The notes: generated from the sequence alone by a model not told the origin. DNA of 64,000 nt from Hydrogenophaga sp. IBVHS1 (GCF_002127265.1 NZ_NFUU01000002.1:1-64000); one strand, 5' to 3'; positions 26,130-35,329 are shown, counted from the stretch's first letter. Made by a program: numbers and translations.

Positions 26130-26747
26130 CTATAGATGTGGGGGAGGAAATGAATGGCTTCGCGACGGAAGTTGCCAATGCCTGCTGCGAACACTGAAAA
26201 CCGCAATGGGCCTTTCTGGGATTTTGAGAGGGATTGGTGCCGAGCCGAAAAGGCCGAGCTGGCATGGACTCTCGACTGCCACAATTCCGCCCCAATCCAG
26301 AATCGGCAAAGCCTGCCCAAGGCGGCGGCAAACGACACTCCAGGCGCGCACCTCGATCCAGGGGATGCAGGCAATCTGGTAGGCCTGTCGCTTGGACGTA
26401 GAGACCGCATGCGTGTGCCAGACTTCAATGGCCAAAACGAGCCTACCCGTGGTTCGGCAACGCACCACCAAGTCTGGGATGTACCGGCGGCCAGCCATCT
26501 TCAAGGGCTCCTCGGCCCGAACAGTGACCGACAGCCCTTCAGCAAACAATGGCTGCAGCGCTCGCCATTCCACCCCGCCATGGAATCGCCCGATGGTCAC
26601 TTTCCCCGCCAGAAGCTCCTGCTGAATCAGGTCGATCGCCTTGCGGTGAATGCTGATCGTCTTGCGCGAACGCATTCTTTGCCGCGCGTTGTGCCGCCTT
26701 CGCGCATTACGCTTGGATCTGAAACGGCCCTTTTCCTGCTTGCCCAT
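26130..26747 (-). CDS. CoiA-like PD-(D/E)XK nuclease domain protein
   Basis: About 205 residues from ATG 26747, which has AAGGAG 7 bp upstream. The N-terminus is highly basic (KGRFRSKRNARRRHNARQRMRSRK), as expected for nucleic acid binding. The core reads RRYIPDLVVRC then LVLAIEVWHTHAVSTSKRQAY, matching the D ... E-x-V ... HxV ... K pattern of CoiA-type PD-(D/E)XK nucleases, followed by ACIPWIEVRAW. CoiA is a competence helper, but similar domains occur in mobile elements. The gene is divergent from an unknown membrane protein 45 bp away. Function in the element (DNA processing or defence) is inference. Confidence 0.65.
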   Translation of the reverse strand: MGKQEKGRFRSKRNARRRHNARQRMRSRKTISIHRKAIDLIQQELLAGKVTIGRFHGGVEWRALQPLFAEGLSVTVRAEEPLKMAGRRYIPDLVVRCRTTGRLVLAIEVWHTHAVSTSKRQAYQIACIPWIEVRAWSVVCRRLGQALPILDWGGIVAVESPCQLGLFGSAPIPLKIPERPIAVFSVRSRHWQLPSRSHSFPPPHL

Positions 26748-26791
26748 GTCGCACTCCTTGAATTGGTGTCGGTACGGGTAAGCTGACAGGC

Positions 26792-27802
26792 ATGAACCTC
26801 GATGTGCAGTCCGCAAACATCCTCGTACCGTCCGAATCGGCAGAGCCGGAGCTTGTTCAGGCAGGTAAGGTGGCGCTTACATTCTTGGAAGAGACCGGCC
26901 AGTCATCCAGGAACCAGGCGGCTCAGATCTTTCATCTCATGGCCAAACTCGCTGTCGAGAGGGGGGACCGTCTGCCCTACATCGAATACGAGACTGGGCC
27001 GTTGAAGGATTTGGTGGCTCCCGCTTCGGCGAAAGGCGCCAGTGCATGGATGAGCCCCCTGTGGAAACAACTGGAGAAACTGCAGAGCGAGTGGGAGCCA
27101 GGCCTGAAGGCCACTGCGATTCAGCGTGGGTTTGCCTTCATGCCAAGACTCCAGAAGCTGCAGGGATCGCCCGTCAGATATCAGCTGGTTGCAGAACTCA
27201 TTGGTGCGGACGAGGGTGAACTCCATCAGACACCTGCGCCTGAGGGCGGGCTGCGATACACGCCAGCTGCTGTGGCGGCTCCAGGGGCGCTGCTTTTGGC
27301 CGGGTTGCGCAACGGTGTCCTGCGCAACACACTTCCGCTGGTCATTTCGGCGGGAATTTCTGTTCTGCTGGTCCTGGCATTTGTCGTGCTGAGCGGTTGG
27401 TGGATATTTGTCTTGGGCCTGCGCTGGAACGCACCGCTCACCACTGCGCACATCTCGATCTTGGCCCTGTGGTGCTTCGCGGCATGGACGGTCATGCGCC
27501 TTTTCAATTTTCTGGGTCAACTAGCCGATCTGGGGATCGTGATGGCCCCGGAGTTCCTCGTGCCGTTCAAGGCAGATCACGTCACCTTGGAACTGCGCCC
27601 AAAACAAGGCGACAAGAAAGGTGAGTTCGCTTTCGTTCGCTACACCGCCTCATGTCCCTTGTGCGCTGGGCTCGTGTTGCTGCAGGACGGAGGTGATGAG
27701 TTCAAAGGCCGCATCGTTGGACGTTGTGACAATTCACCGAGGGAGCACGTTTACTCGTTTGATCAGAAGCTGCACGTCGGACGTTCCATGCGTGGACAAT
27801 GA
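26792..27802 (+). CDS. Hypothetical two-helix membrane protein with a C-terminal Cys cluster
   Basis: A 336-residue protein. Residues 1-150 are soluble and helical (QSSRNQAAQIFHLMAKLAVE; KGASAWMSPLWKQLEKLQSEW). Two membrane helices follow near 190-210 (LPLVISAGISVLLVLAFVVL) and 225-245 (ISILALWCFAAWTVMRLF). The last 70 residues hold CPLCAG, then a single Cys (GRCDNSP), a possible partial zinc site. It is divergent from the CoiA-like nuclease gene with overlapping control region, suggesting a linked role. The next gene starts 88 bp after its stop. The family is not recognised. Confidence 0.6.
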   Translation: MNLDVQSANILVPSESAEPELVQAGKVALTFLEETGQSSRNQAAQIFHLMAKLAVERGDRLPYIEYETGPLKDLVAPASAKGASAWMSPLWKQLEKLQSEWEPGLKATAIQRGFAFMPRLQKLQGSPVRYQLVAELIGADEGELHQTPAPEGGLRYTPAAVAAPGALLLAGLRNGVLRNTLPLVISAGISVLLVLAFVVLSGWWIFVLGLRWNAPLTTAHISILALWCFAAWTVMRLFNFLGQLADLGIVMAPEFLVPFKADHVTLELRPKQGDKKGEFAFVRYTASCPLCAGLVLLQDGGDEFKGRIVGRCDNSPREHVYSFDQKLHVGRSMRGQ

Positions 27803-27890
27803 ACGGAAAGCCTGCGTGTTGCGGCCGATGCGCCACACTCAGTTCGGTCTCTCTTGTATAGCGGAAACCGGTGCTAAACACGCAAACGCC

Positions 27891-28361
27891 ATGGCCACAT
27901 TGACTTCCCCTTTTCCTGTCGCCTTTGACTCGGTCAAACCACGCTGCTCAAGCAAGGCAGACCCCTACGCCAGTGAGGCGCAGACCAGTGCACTGTTGCA
28001 CCGTGGTGCCGAATACAGGCTCCACCGAATCAATGCCTCGGACATGATCACAACCGGCGAAGCGGTTTTGCTGAGCGGCATAAGCCGCGTGACGATCAAT
28101 GCTTGGATCAAGAGCGGCCGATGCATTGGAGTGAAGCATTTGCGCAGCAGCATCAAGATCCCGAAATGGCAGTTTGAGCCATACGTGTTCCCAGTGCTTC
28201 AGACGGTGTCCGAGGCCTTGGCCACCACAGACGGATGGCAGATGCTGTCGTTTCTGGAAACCCCGCACGTGGCGCTAGGAGGACTGGCACCACGTATCGC
28301 CTTAGAGCAGGGCGTGACGCGACAGCGCATCGTTGAACTTGCAGCGGCACAAGGGCATTGA
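27891..28361 (+). CDS. HTH DNA-binding protein, MbcA/ParS/Xre-antitoxin-like
   Basis: About 156 residues from ATG 27891. A helix-turn-helix is visible around residue 52 (MITTGEAVLLSGISRVTINA, WIKSGRCIGV), and the C-terminus has a toxin-binding-like segment (GWQMLSFLETPHVALGGLAPR) as in ParS/MbcA-type antitoxins, which normally pair with RES-domain toxins. No RES toxin is next to it, so it is either an orphan antitoxin-like regulator or a plain DNA-binding protein. It faces the convergent XRE gene across 50 bp. Confidence 0.65.
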   Translation: MATLTSPFPVAFDSVKPRCSSKADPYASEAQTSALLHRGAEYRLHRINASDMITTGEAVLLSGISRVTINAWIKSGRCIGVKHLRSSIKIPKWQFEPYVFPVLQTVSEALATTDGWQMLSFLETPHVALGGLAPRIALEQGVTRQRIVELAAAQGH

Positions 28362-28411
28362 GCTCGGCTGCATATGAAACTTAAAGATCTCGGGTTAGAC
28401 AAAGCCCATCG

Positions 28412-28879
28412 TCATTCGACCTCGGTGATGAGAGCCAATGCCTCACGTTTGCCCAAGGAAAGCCGCTGGAGAATCTGAGGGACCCGTGAAGCCCGCGGCG
28501 CTGCACCGCCGGATTCCCACTTCCAGATCGACAGTGCAGAGACCTCCAGCAATCTGGCCATTTGGTCTTGCGTGAACCCCAGGCGAGCGCGGTTGGTTTT
28601 GAGGCGCTCGGCCGTGAAGACCGCCTTGCGGCCAGGTCTTCCTTTTTGTTCTGTACTGACAGGGAGCGCCTTCGAAGTCAGTGTCTTCAAGGGTTGCGTG
28701 CCCTGCACCTTCGACAACTTCTTGACCTGTGACTGCAGGGCGCTGAGCTGCTTCTTCAATACGGAAATGTCCGCGCGTTGAACCGCAGAATTCTTGCGAA
28801 TGGCTGCGATTTCGTCGCGCAGCTCTTTCCGAGCCACACGTGCAATCTCACGTTTGAAGGAGTTTGCGAATGTAGTCAT
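28412..28879 (-). CDS. XRE regulator with N-terminal coiled coil
   Basis: A 155-residue protein from ATG 28879. Residues 1-60 form a coiled coil (ELRDEIAAIRKNSAVQRADI, ISVLKKQLSALQSQVKKLSK), followed by a basic linker (QKGRPGRKAVFTAERLK) and a Cro/CI helix-turn-helix at the end (RARLGFTQDQMARLLEVSAL, then SIWKWESGGAAPR). The inverted order, with DNA binding last, is characteristic of a group of small regulators often found near mobile genes. It starts 43 bp after the third gene of the recombinase operon on the same strand and may be its fourth member and regulator. Confidence 0.8.
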   Translation of the reverse strand: MTTFANSFKREIARVARKELRDEIAAIRKNSAVQRADISVLKKQLSALQSQVKKLSKVQGTQPLKTLTSKALPVSTEQKGRPGRKAVFTAERLKTNRARLGFTQDQMARLLEVSALSIWKWESGGAAPRASRVPQILQRLSLGKREALALITEVE

Positions 28880-28922
28880 TGTGCAATGGTATGCGAACGG
28901 ATCAATCTCACGCCCGCGTCCC

Positions 28923-29708
28923 TTATGCAAAGACGTCATACTGTTGCAGACCAACAATCACCAGCTGTTTCAAATAGCCAGAAGGGTGAAGTGCTACGTT
29001 GCAAGTGATCTTAAGCCATTGATTCTTCTGCATCGCCGCACACAAACGATCGTAAAAATCTGGATCTACCAGTGGTATCCAAGTCCCCTCAACTTCGGAA
29101 TCGCGCAGCAGCAAACTCATACCCTTGGGGTGAGCGAGACGAAAATCCGCGCGATCATTGCCCACTTTGACGGGCAAGGCAACCAACTCCTGAATCTCAT
29201 TGCTGGCGAGGCGAGGGCTGAGGGACCGAAGGTCGGCAGACCATGCAGTGCCGCAAGCGCCTTGAATTTTTGCTTTGTTGTCGTTGGCCGCAAGCTTCTT
29301 GCAAACTCTCATGAGCTCGCCCACGCTCAGGGTCCGGTTACCCACATCCTCAGCGACAAAGTTTGAAGCGGCTACACCGCTGAATTGTCGATTGACTTGT
29401 GTCAACAAATCCTGAAAACGTTCAAGAACCAACTTGACTTCGGCATCCACGTAGTTCGACGGGAGTGTCGGATCCATCTGTTTGAGGAAGTTGCGCTGCT
29501 TGGCTTCTTTCAACCAGATAGACAGCCCAAACTTGTTTCTCGAAGCATCGCATTCCGGACGAATCTCCACGTCTGACTGGAGCCCCAAGGTATCGAGCAC
29601 CCGCTGTACGCTGCTTTCTAATGCCAAGAGGCGTTTTACAAAACTGCCCAGCTCTTGGTGCCCATCCACATCAAGTGAACACACAGAGAACGCTTTCTTT
29701 TCGATCAT
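28923..29708 (-). CDS. Third protein of the large-recombinase operon, unknown
   Basis: A 261-residue soluble protein whose ATG overlaps the stop of the 932-residue recombinase gene (ATGA at 29705-29708). It opens with a helical part (GSFVKRLLALESSVQRVLDTL) and has mixed structure afterwards (KFGLSIWLKEAKQRNFLKQM; VEGTWIPLVDPDFYDRLCAAM). No catalytic motif, signal or membrane helix is seen. Strict translational coupling to the two recombinase-like genes suggests a fixed stoichiometry and a role as DNA-binding accessory or directionality factor, by analogy with TnpC of Tn554. That analogy is of gene order, not sequence. Confidence 0.6.
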   Translation of the reverse strand: MIEKKAFSVCSLDVDGHQELGSFVKRLLALESSVQRVLDTLGLQSDVEIRPECDASRNKFGLSIWLKEAKQRNFLKQMDPTLPSNYVDAEVKLVLERFQDLLTQVNRQFSGVAASNFVAEDVGNRTLSVGELMRVCKKLAANDNKAKIQGACGTAWSADLRSLSPRLASNEIQELVALPVKVGNDRADFRLAHPKGMSLLLRDSEVEGTWIPLVDPDFYDRLCAAMQKNQWLKITCNVALHPSGYLKQLVIVGLQQYDVFA

Positions 29709-32503
29709 TGCATAGCCTTTATGTCTTTGAGCTGGTGAGTGACTGCCAAACAAAAGAAGAACCCGTGAAGCCCGCCCATGGGGGTGGATGCAGGAGATGC
29801 CGCCTCGCGGCCGCCGTGAGGGCGTGTCTTCAGAACCAAGTATTTCTCGGGACGCCCATAGCGTTTTTTTACCCATTCGACGGGACATTCGAATCCCATG
29901 ACGTTGATCCATTCAGACGTGAATCGATCGAGCTCACCTTGCCATATCGCTTGGTCAGTGCCACACTTTTGGAGTCTTGCGATAAAGCACGAAGCGGGAA
30001 TTTGGGTTGCCAACAAAAACTTGACGATGGGAGCCGCAAGATGGAGTTTCTCCAGAGAAATGCTCCCCGCACGTTTGCATCGTTGCCATGCCGCAGCGGC
30101 ATCGGCAGTCATGGCGTCCATTGCACTTGAAGAAGCTTGCTTCACCAGGTTGATCACCCGTGGTGACTTGCCGAGATCCAACTGCAGTGCGTGTCTTGCC
30201 ACAACCGCTCGTATCCATGTCGCACTCGCATTGGCGTCGGCACCCGGCGAGAGCGATGTCTTGATCAAGCTAGCGGTCAGTGGATCGAGCGACTCGGCAA
30301 CAGCAGCAACAGCGCGACCGAGCTGCTCGATGTGTTGCGGCAAACACGACATCCGACTGCAGACGACATCGAGCTCATCGGTCAGCACGATGTTTTTCAG
30401 CGCCTGGATTACCCATTTCAAGGTGAAGTCAACGTTGACGGCGAGCGTCTGAACCTCCATCGATGGCGTCAGCTTGACGGCGTGTCCAGGTTCATGGCGC
30501 CAACTTGTAGAGCCGATTGCAAGCTGCTGTACCGTGTTGAAGTAGTAGCGAGCGCCGGCCTCTTCACCCAACACTATGGTGGCGCGGGATTTTGCCTTCC
30601 GCAGTGCTCCCGTTGAGCCATCGGTCCAGAATTCCGCTTCCCTCTCTTCCATCAGGTGCACGGCATGGGCGGCATCGATTGCATGCCGAATCGCGTACTC
30701 TGGGAAGTGGAAATAGGTGGCCCACTGTGTCCTTCGTGTGCGGTGTCCCATGGCGTTTTGAGACACATCGAGAGGTGAGATCGCGCACGATTTCTGTTCA
30801 TTGCACATGGCAATACCGCTATCGCTGGCGCGTGTGTGCCGCAAAGTGTGGAACGACACAGAATCGTCACCTGTAACTTGCTTGAGCAGGCGATTGACGA
30901 GCAAGTTGCAATGTGCGAACCGGTAGAGACGATCCGGTTGATTGGGATCGCCAAATAGCAGTTCTTGGTCATCAAAGGACTCCTTGCGTCTCACTGTGAG
31001 CCAGGACTTGATGAGTTCGCACTCCCAGCCAGCAGGGATGTGGACGGATCTTCGCGCTCCTTTGCCTTTGCCCTTGTGCCACTTAGGTCCCGGGTTACAG
31101 GTCACCTGCAGGCCTGATGAAAGCGGAACGATCTGTGAGATACGCATCGGCATCAAGTCGCCGATGCGGAAGGTTCCCCCGCTTCCAAGTGCTGCCATCA
31201 CCTGAACTTGCTGGTTCACTCGGTGGTCCAGCGATGCTGTCCCCGCTTTGATGAGCAGTGCCTCACGTTCATGGGGCCAGATCACGTTGGCGTGAACCTG
31301 GATCTCTTCCACCTTGTTGAAAATGATGCCGGGCATCGGATCGCAGCCATAGGTCTCAACTACCCAGAGGTGGAAAGTCGCCAGTGCAGGTCCGAAGACC
31401 TGGGAGCCTGAGTGCGCCGCGAGCTTGTTGAAGAACCGGTACCAATCCCTTGAGTCGAGCGCCACCAACGGCCTGTCCAATGCCACAAGGGTTTTGGCCA
31501 AGGGATCGATCAGAGCGTTGATGTAGGCCGAGATGGTTGAAATCGCCGGGTTGGCGCGCTGCAAGCTCCCCGCCGTGAAAAGGTGCATGACCCATCCCAC
31601 CAGAACCGCGGCGACATGCCCCTCGTCTCGTATGACGTCAACAATGCCCACCAAGCGCTGACGCGCGTGGGCCCGCGCGATGTGGTCGGCCACCCGTATT
31701 GTCTGACCCTCTCGGCGCACGGTGGCAACACCTTTCAGCGATGCAATCGTCCTCGTGGGCATGCCTGCTGATGTTTTCTCAGAAGGCGCCAGCATCTGGT
31801 CCAGTGCATGCTCCGCAATGAGCGTGAATGTCCCATCACCTTCGGCGTCGATCTCGGTGTCGGCGCCAAGGCGGGTATCGGTGGACGTGTGTAGTGGGTT
31901 CAGCCGGTTGATCACGCCGGTGGGAAGCGCCTGTATGGGGAGTTCCTCTCGAATGTGGCTGTAACCAGCACTGGGCAAGCACGTGTAGAGCCAGGCGCTG
32001 GCATCCTGCAGAACCTTCTCCAGTATGGAGTCATCGACGAAATCGCTTGATGCAGGGTAGTGAGCGGACAACCAGTCTGAGACCCGCTTCGTGACCTTCG
32101 TGGGCTCGAAGGGCGCATTGAGACAGTGCAAGGACCGCAGCGTGCGAGCTGACAGCAACCGGATCTGGTTTCTCCCGGGCCGTTTGTCGTGGTCAGGTAG
32201 TACGACTCTTTTGCCCCCGGGCGCAGGTTCGGCGGCCAAGATCACGTTCAATAGCCCGTCATATTGATGCCGAGAACAGATGCCTTCGTAGGCCAAACCA
32301 CACAGCGCCACTCGCAGAGACGGCTCCATCGCTGCCAACCTGGGCCCCAGGCTTCTCAAGAATTCATCAAACCGGTGTGCCTCAAGGGAAGACTGCGTAC
32401 TCAGCGTGAAGACGGAGGTCGATCTCCTGCTGAGATGGCCGCGCGCAGCGTCTTTCACCGAGCCGCGCAACGTTATTGAATCGCCTGGAGGCTGCTTGCT
32501 CAT
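29705..32503 (-). CDS. Very large tyrosine recombinase (932 residues)
   Basis: ATG 32503 overlaps the preceding stop as ATGA. Residues 1-400 are unlike common integrases. The catalytic domain lies at about 430-605: R446 in GSGGTFRIGDLMPMRIS, a basic hairpin KWHKGKGKGARR (475-485), box II H552 and R555 in SFHTLRHT, H587 in NAMGHRT and the presumed nucleophile Y597 in WATYFHF. All active-site residues of a tyrosine recombinase are thus present. A further 330 residues of unknown fold follow. Typical integrases have 350-500 residues, so this is about twice normal. It is the middle gene of a three-gene coupled operon. Confidence 0.8.
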   Translation of the reverse strand: MSKQPPGDSITLRGSVKDAARGHLSRRSTSVFTLSTQSSLEAHRFDEFLRSLGPRLAAMEPSLRVALCGLAYEGICSRHQYDGLLNVILAAEPAPGGKRVVLPDHDKRPGRNQIRLLSARTLRSLHCLNAPFEPTKVTKRVSDWLSAHYPASSDFVDDSILEKVLQDASAWLYTCLPSAGYSHIREELPIQALPTGVINRLNPLHTSTDTRLGADTEIDAEGDGTFTLIAEHALDQMLAPSEKTSAGMPTRTIASLKGVATVRREGQTIRVADHIARAHARQRLVGIVDVIRDEGHVAAVLVGWVMHLFTAGSLQRANPAISTISAYINALIDPLAKTLVALDRPLVALDSRDWYRFFNKLAAHSGSQVFGPALATFHLWVVETYGCDPMPGIIFNKVEEIQVHANVIWPHEREALLIKAGTASLDHRVNQQVQVMAALGSGGTFRIGDLMPMRISQIVPLSSGLQVTCNPGPKWHKGKGKGARRSVHIPAGWECELIKSWLTVRRKESFDDQELLFGDPNQPDRLYRFAHCNLLVNRLLKQVTGDDSVSFHTLRHTRASDSGIAMCNEQKSCAISPLDVSQNAMGHRTRRTQWATYFHFPEYAIRHAIDAAHAVHLMEEREAEFWTDGSTGALRKAKSRATIVLGEEAGARYYFNTVQQLAIGSTSWRHEPGHAVKLTPSMEVQTLAVNVDFTLKWVIQALKNIVLTDELDVVCSRMSCLPQHIEQLGRAVAAVAESLDPLTASLIKTSLSPGADANASATWIRAVVARHALQLDLGKSPRVINLVKQASSSAMDAMTADAAAAWQRCKRAGSISLEKLHLAAPIVKFLLATQIPASCFIARLQKCGTDQAIWQGELDRFTSEWINVMGFECPVEWVKKRYGRPEKYLVLKTRPHGGREAASPASTPMGGLHGFFFCLAVTHQLKDIKAMQ

Positions 32504-34509
32504 TTGGATCCTTTCGAGAGACCCTTGACGGCAAAGACGCCGGTGCGAGTTGTGATCTTGTCGCAGGCTTGGCAAAGGCGGTCCATTCGACCTTGATGCG
32601 TCTCATGACCCAAGGAGCACTGCGAATTGATGTGGTTTCCCTGGTGCCGCAAAAAGCCTTGAACGTCCGCGAGGGTCTCGCCCGCGATGCAAAGCTCGGA
32701 CGCAAAAAAGTGACGACCGAAATCGCGATTGATCGGCTGCGCACGATCGCAAAAAATGGCATCAGCAGTGATTTCTTCTGGCACACCTTCGCCGGAGAGG
32801 AAGAAGAGGGCGTTCACTTCGCGCTTGTCCAGAATGGAGTGGATGCGCGCAACGGCCGCTTTTGCCCGCGTTCCCAGCAACGTTTCAAGCCGCAACGACA
32901 AACTCTGCAGATGTGCCTCCCAGAGCTGCAGCTGAAAGTGGGTCATTGGGCTGATGTGCACGGGCGTTCTGCCACCAGCTATTCCGACATCCTTGTCATC
33001 GATATAGCCAAAGATGGATTTCGAGAACCACGAGCTGGCAAGGAAAGTGATCCGACTTGTTCGCCTCGCACCAGATACGAACTGGAGAAACAAGGCGACG
33101 TAGCTTGCATACATGTTGTGAAAGGTGATGAGCGCCTGAAGTGAGGAGCGTCGCTGAACTCGATGTGTGTCCACGAGCGTGCGCCGCTCATCAAAGATGG
33201 CGCACACACTCTCCGTAGTGGGGCAACGTTTCGATCCCACGTACTCGCCAGATTCATCCATCCGTTCACTGGGACCAAGGCCGAGGTCTTCGAAAACGTC
33301 GGACCGCAGGTGCCAGATCAAAGACTCGGGCAGTGCGATGTAGTGCAGGTCTGAAGCGTCCATGAGTTCAAAGGACAGAAAGGCGTACGCGGCGACCGCG
33401 CGTTGTTCCGACTTTCGCGCAGCGTGGGCACCCATCGACCGAATCAACGTGGCACGGTCCGATCTCTGGTTGAAATCACGTGCTTCAGAGCGTTGACCCG
33501 CGGTGTGCAGATCTCCCAGCTTGGCTGCCTGCGGACAATCGTGAATGGCTTGCCGCAATAGTCCCGAGAGTTTCAGGGGAAGGCAGAGTCGAAGTAAGGT
33601 CCTGTTCGGATGCGCGCCAGGAACAGCCTGTCCCAGGTCCCTCAACACGGGTTTCAGATCCACGAAAAGAACCCCCTGCCCAACATCCAACCAGAACATC
33701 CCATCAGACTGGTGTGCACCGTGGGCCAAGGGCATGTCCTGGGCGATGTTCCAAGGCAAACCTGTGGCCATGGCGATCAGAGTCGTGAGACTTTCCCATT
33801 GGCCGTCTTCGACCAATGCCAGATGTTCTGCGATCCGCTGTGAAAGCAGATCTGCAACCAAAAACATTCTGCCGTCCGCGGCTTGCTGCTGCGCAGGATG
33901 ATCGCTGTAGATGGTCCCGCGCAGGTGGCTGCACATCCGCGCGCCTGTCAGGAACGAATCGTCGCTTTTTGATCTCTCTTTCAAGTCAAGCAGGGCGAGC
34001 AACTGAGAAGTGCTGTCCTTGAACAACTTGTCCAGTTGGTCGTTTTGTTCCGGAGACAAAGCTGGCTGCTTCTCAAGCGCGCGTTGCAAGACGAGCAGCT
34101 TGGACAACTTCCCCTTGTGCATCGGCTCTTGCCGCAACAACGTGCACATGATGAAGTTGCCCGCTACGGTGGTAACGCGTTGATCCCGTGCTTCCGTTGC
34201 TCGTAGAAAAAATTTCAGGGTGTCCGACCCAGTGTGTGTGAGCCTCGCATCAATGGGTGCTGTGCGGTCGTACTCGGCAAGCGCTGCATCGATGCGCTCT
34301 CGGTGGACTGAAAAGTGGCTTTTCAATCGGGCACTGTCGCCCATGGCAGCGCTCAGACACACTTGCACTGCCTTCATCACCCGGGTGAGGTCGACCTGAG
34401 AGGGCTGAATGCCCAGGAGCTGAAAAGTCGTGGCAATGCTCTCCGCAGCTTGTTCGGAGAGGGGACTTGTAATCATTGCAAATCTGGGGTGGAACGCGAC
34501 TGTTGGCAT
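32500..34509 (-). CDS. Recombinase-like partner protein lacking an obvious catalytic Tyr
   Basis: About 669 residues from ATG 34509 (ATG 34476 is possible; neither has a good ribosome site). The C-terminal third has traces of a tyrosine recombinase fold: SGARRTSRITFL (arginine box), a region with ISPMTHFQLQLWE, NRDFGRHFFASEL (box II with R-H) and VQGFLRHQG where LGH is expected. I see no Tyr at the nucleophile distance after it; instead the tail has Cys/His residues (SQCSLGHETHQGRMDRLCQAC) that could bind zinc. It is the first gene of the operon. It may be an inactive partner of the 932-residue enzyme. Confidence 0.6.
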   Translation of the reverse strand: MPTVAFHPRFAMITSPLSEQAAESIATTFQLLGIQPSQVDLTRVMKAVQVCLSAAMGDSARLKSHFSVHRERIDAALAEYDRTAPIDARLTHTGSDTLKFFLRATEARDQRVTTVAGNFIMCTLLRQEPMHKGKLSKLLVLQRALEKQPALSPEQNDQLDKLFKDSTSQLLALLDLKERSKSDDSFLTGARMCSHLRGTIYSDHPAQQQAADGRMFLVADLLSQRIAEHLALVEDGQWESLTTLIAMATGLPWNIAQDMPLAHGAHQSDGMFWLDVGQGVLFVDLKPVLRDLGQAVPGAHPNRTLLRLCLPLKLSGLLRQAIHDCPQAAKLGDLHTAGQRSEARDFNQRSDRATLIRSMGAHAARKSEQRAVAAYAFLSFELMDASDLHYIALPESLIWHLRSDVFEDLGLGPSERMDESGEYVGSKRCPTTESVCAIFDERRTLVDTHRVQRRSSLQALITFHNMYASYVALFLQFVSGARRTSRITFLASSWFSKSIFGYIDDKDVGIAGGRTPVHISPMTHFQLQLWEAHLQSLSLRLETLLGTRAKAAVARIHSILDKREVNALFFLSGEGVPEEITADAIFCDRAQPINRDFGRHFFASELCIAGETLADVQGFLRHQGNHINSQCSLGHETHQGRMDRLCQACDKITTRTGVFAVKGLSKGSK

Positions 34510-35055
34510 GTCATTGCCCGGTGGTTGGTTTAGCGCTTGCCCGTTCAAGCGCCAACAGCGGCCAGAAGGACGCCACGAATGCGGGAATGTTTGTGAGCGC
34601 GGCAAAGGCACTCGAAGTCGATGCGCGCCGAGATCGGTCGCGATCAGATCAGCGCAGCCGGTGGTGGGCGCTGTGCAGCGGCGGGTGTGCTCAAGCTCGA
34701 AACGCCCGCATTCGCGGGGATTCGGCACGAGTGGCCACTGAAGTTTTCCTGGTCGTATAGATCAGGTGGATTTGAGGCTGCAGCCTGGGGGCTGAGGTGC
34801 ACAAATCGTTGGGTCAAGTCTGACACTGGGTCAGAACGCACTCCAAATGAAGTGCGGTATGGGGGCTATGTTCTGCGAACTTGGGGAGCCGCGCAAGCGT
34901 TGGCGACCAGTCCGCTTCTGAGCCTAAAAACGAAACTGTTTGCTTCAGCTGATGTGAGCCTCACGGGAAGGAGTCCGGATCGTTGTGTCAAAAAGGTTGC
35001 CGTGGTCGCTTTCCAAGCGTGGATTTCGCACGATTCCCCCATCACCCAGCTTGCT
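34510..35055. other. Gene-free stretch upstream of the recombinase operon
   Basis: 546 bp between the divergent recombinase operon and vapB. Possible frames are short and lack ribosome sites or family signatures. It should hold the recombinase operon promoter and possibly recombination sites, but I could not identify repeats by eye. Confidence 0.45.
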
Positions 35056-35075
35056 ATATACAATCGCCATATACA
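35056..35075. promoter_or_regulatory. Direct repeats ahead of vapB (putative VapBC operator)
   Basis: ATATACA occurs at 35056-35062 and again at 35069-35075, 13 bp apart (about one helix turn plus), 20 bp before the vapB start. VapB proteins with VapC usually bind repeats overlapping their own promoter, so this is a likely autoregulatory site. Confidence 0.55.
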
Positions 35076-35095
35076 TTGCGCTTGAAGGAGCCACC

Positions 35096-35329
35096 ATGTC
35101 CATAGGTACCGTCTTCATCAACAACCGCACCCAGGCGGTTCGTTTGCCAATTGATGTGCGCCTGCCCGACGGGGTGCGCAAGGTCGAGGTGCGCGCCAAG
35201 GGCAACGAGAGGATCATCGCGCCGGTCGGCCAAACGTGGGACAGCTTCTTCTTGGATGGCCCGACTGTCAGCGAAGACTTCATGTCCGAGCGAGCATCTC
35301 AGCAACAGGCGGAACGGGAAAGCCTCTGA
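35096..35329 (+). CDS. vapB: VapB-type antitoxin
   Basis: A 77-residue protein; ATG 35096 has AAGGAG 6 bp upstream. The first 45 residues show the AbrB/MazE-like swapped-hairpin pattern (VFINNRTQAVRLPIDVRLPD, VRKVEVRAKGNERIIAP). The tail (LDGPTVSEDFMSERASQQQ) is the flexible toxin-binding part. It neutralises the PIN toxin encoded right after it and represses the pair. The stop and the vapC start share one base. The location near the end of the mobile region fits a maintenance role. Confidence 0.88.
   Translation: MSIGTVFINNRTQAVRLPIDVRLPDGVRKVEVRAKGNERIIAPVGQTWDSFFLDGPTVSEDFMSERASQQQAERESL

Noticed and set aside
27891..28361. Toxin-antitoxin pair of RES/Xre type
   Set aside because: Only the antitoxin-like protein is present; neighbours are a membrane protein and an XRE gene, with no RES motif.
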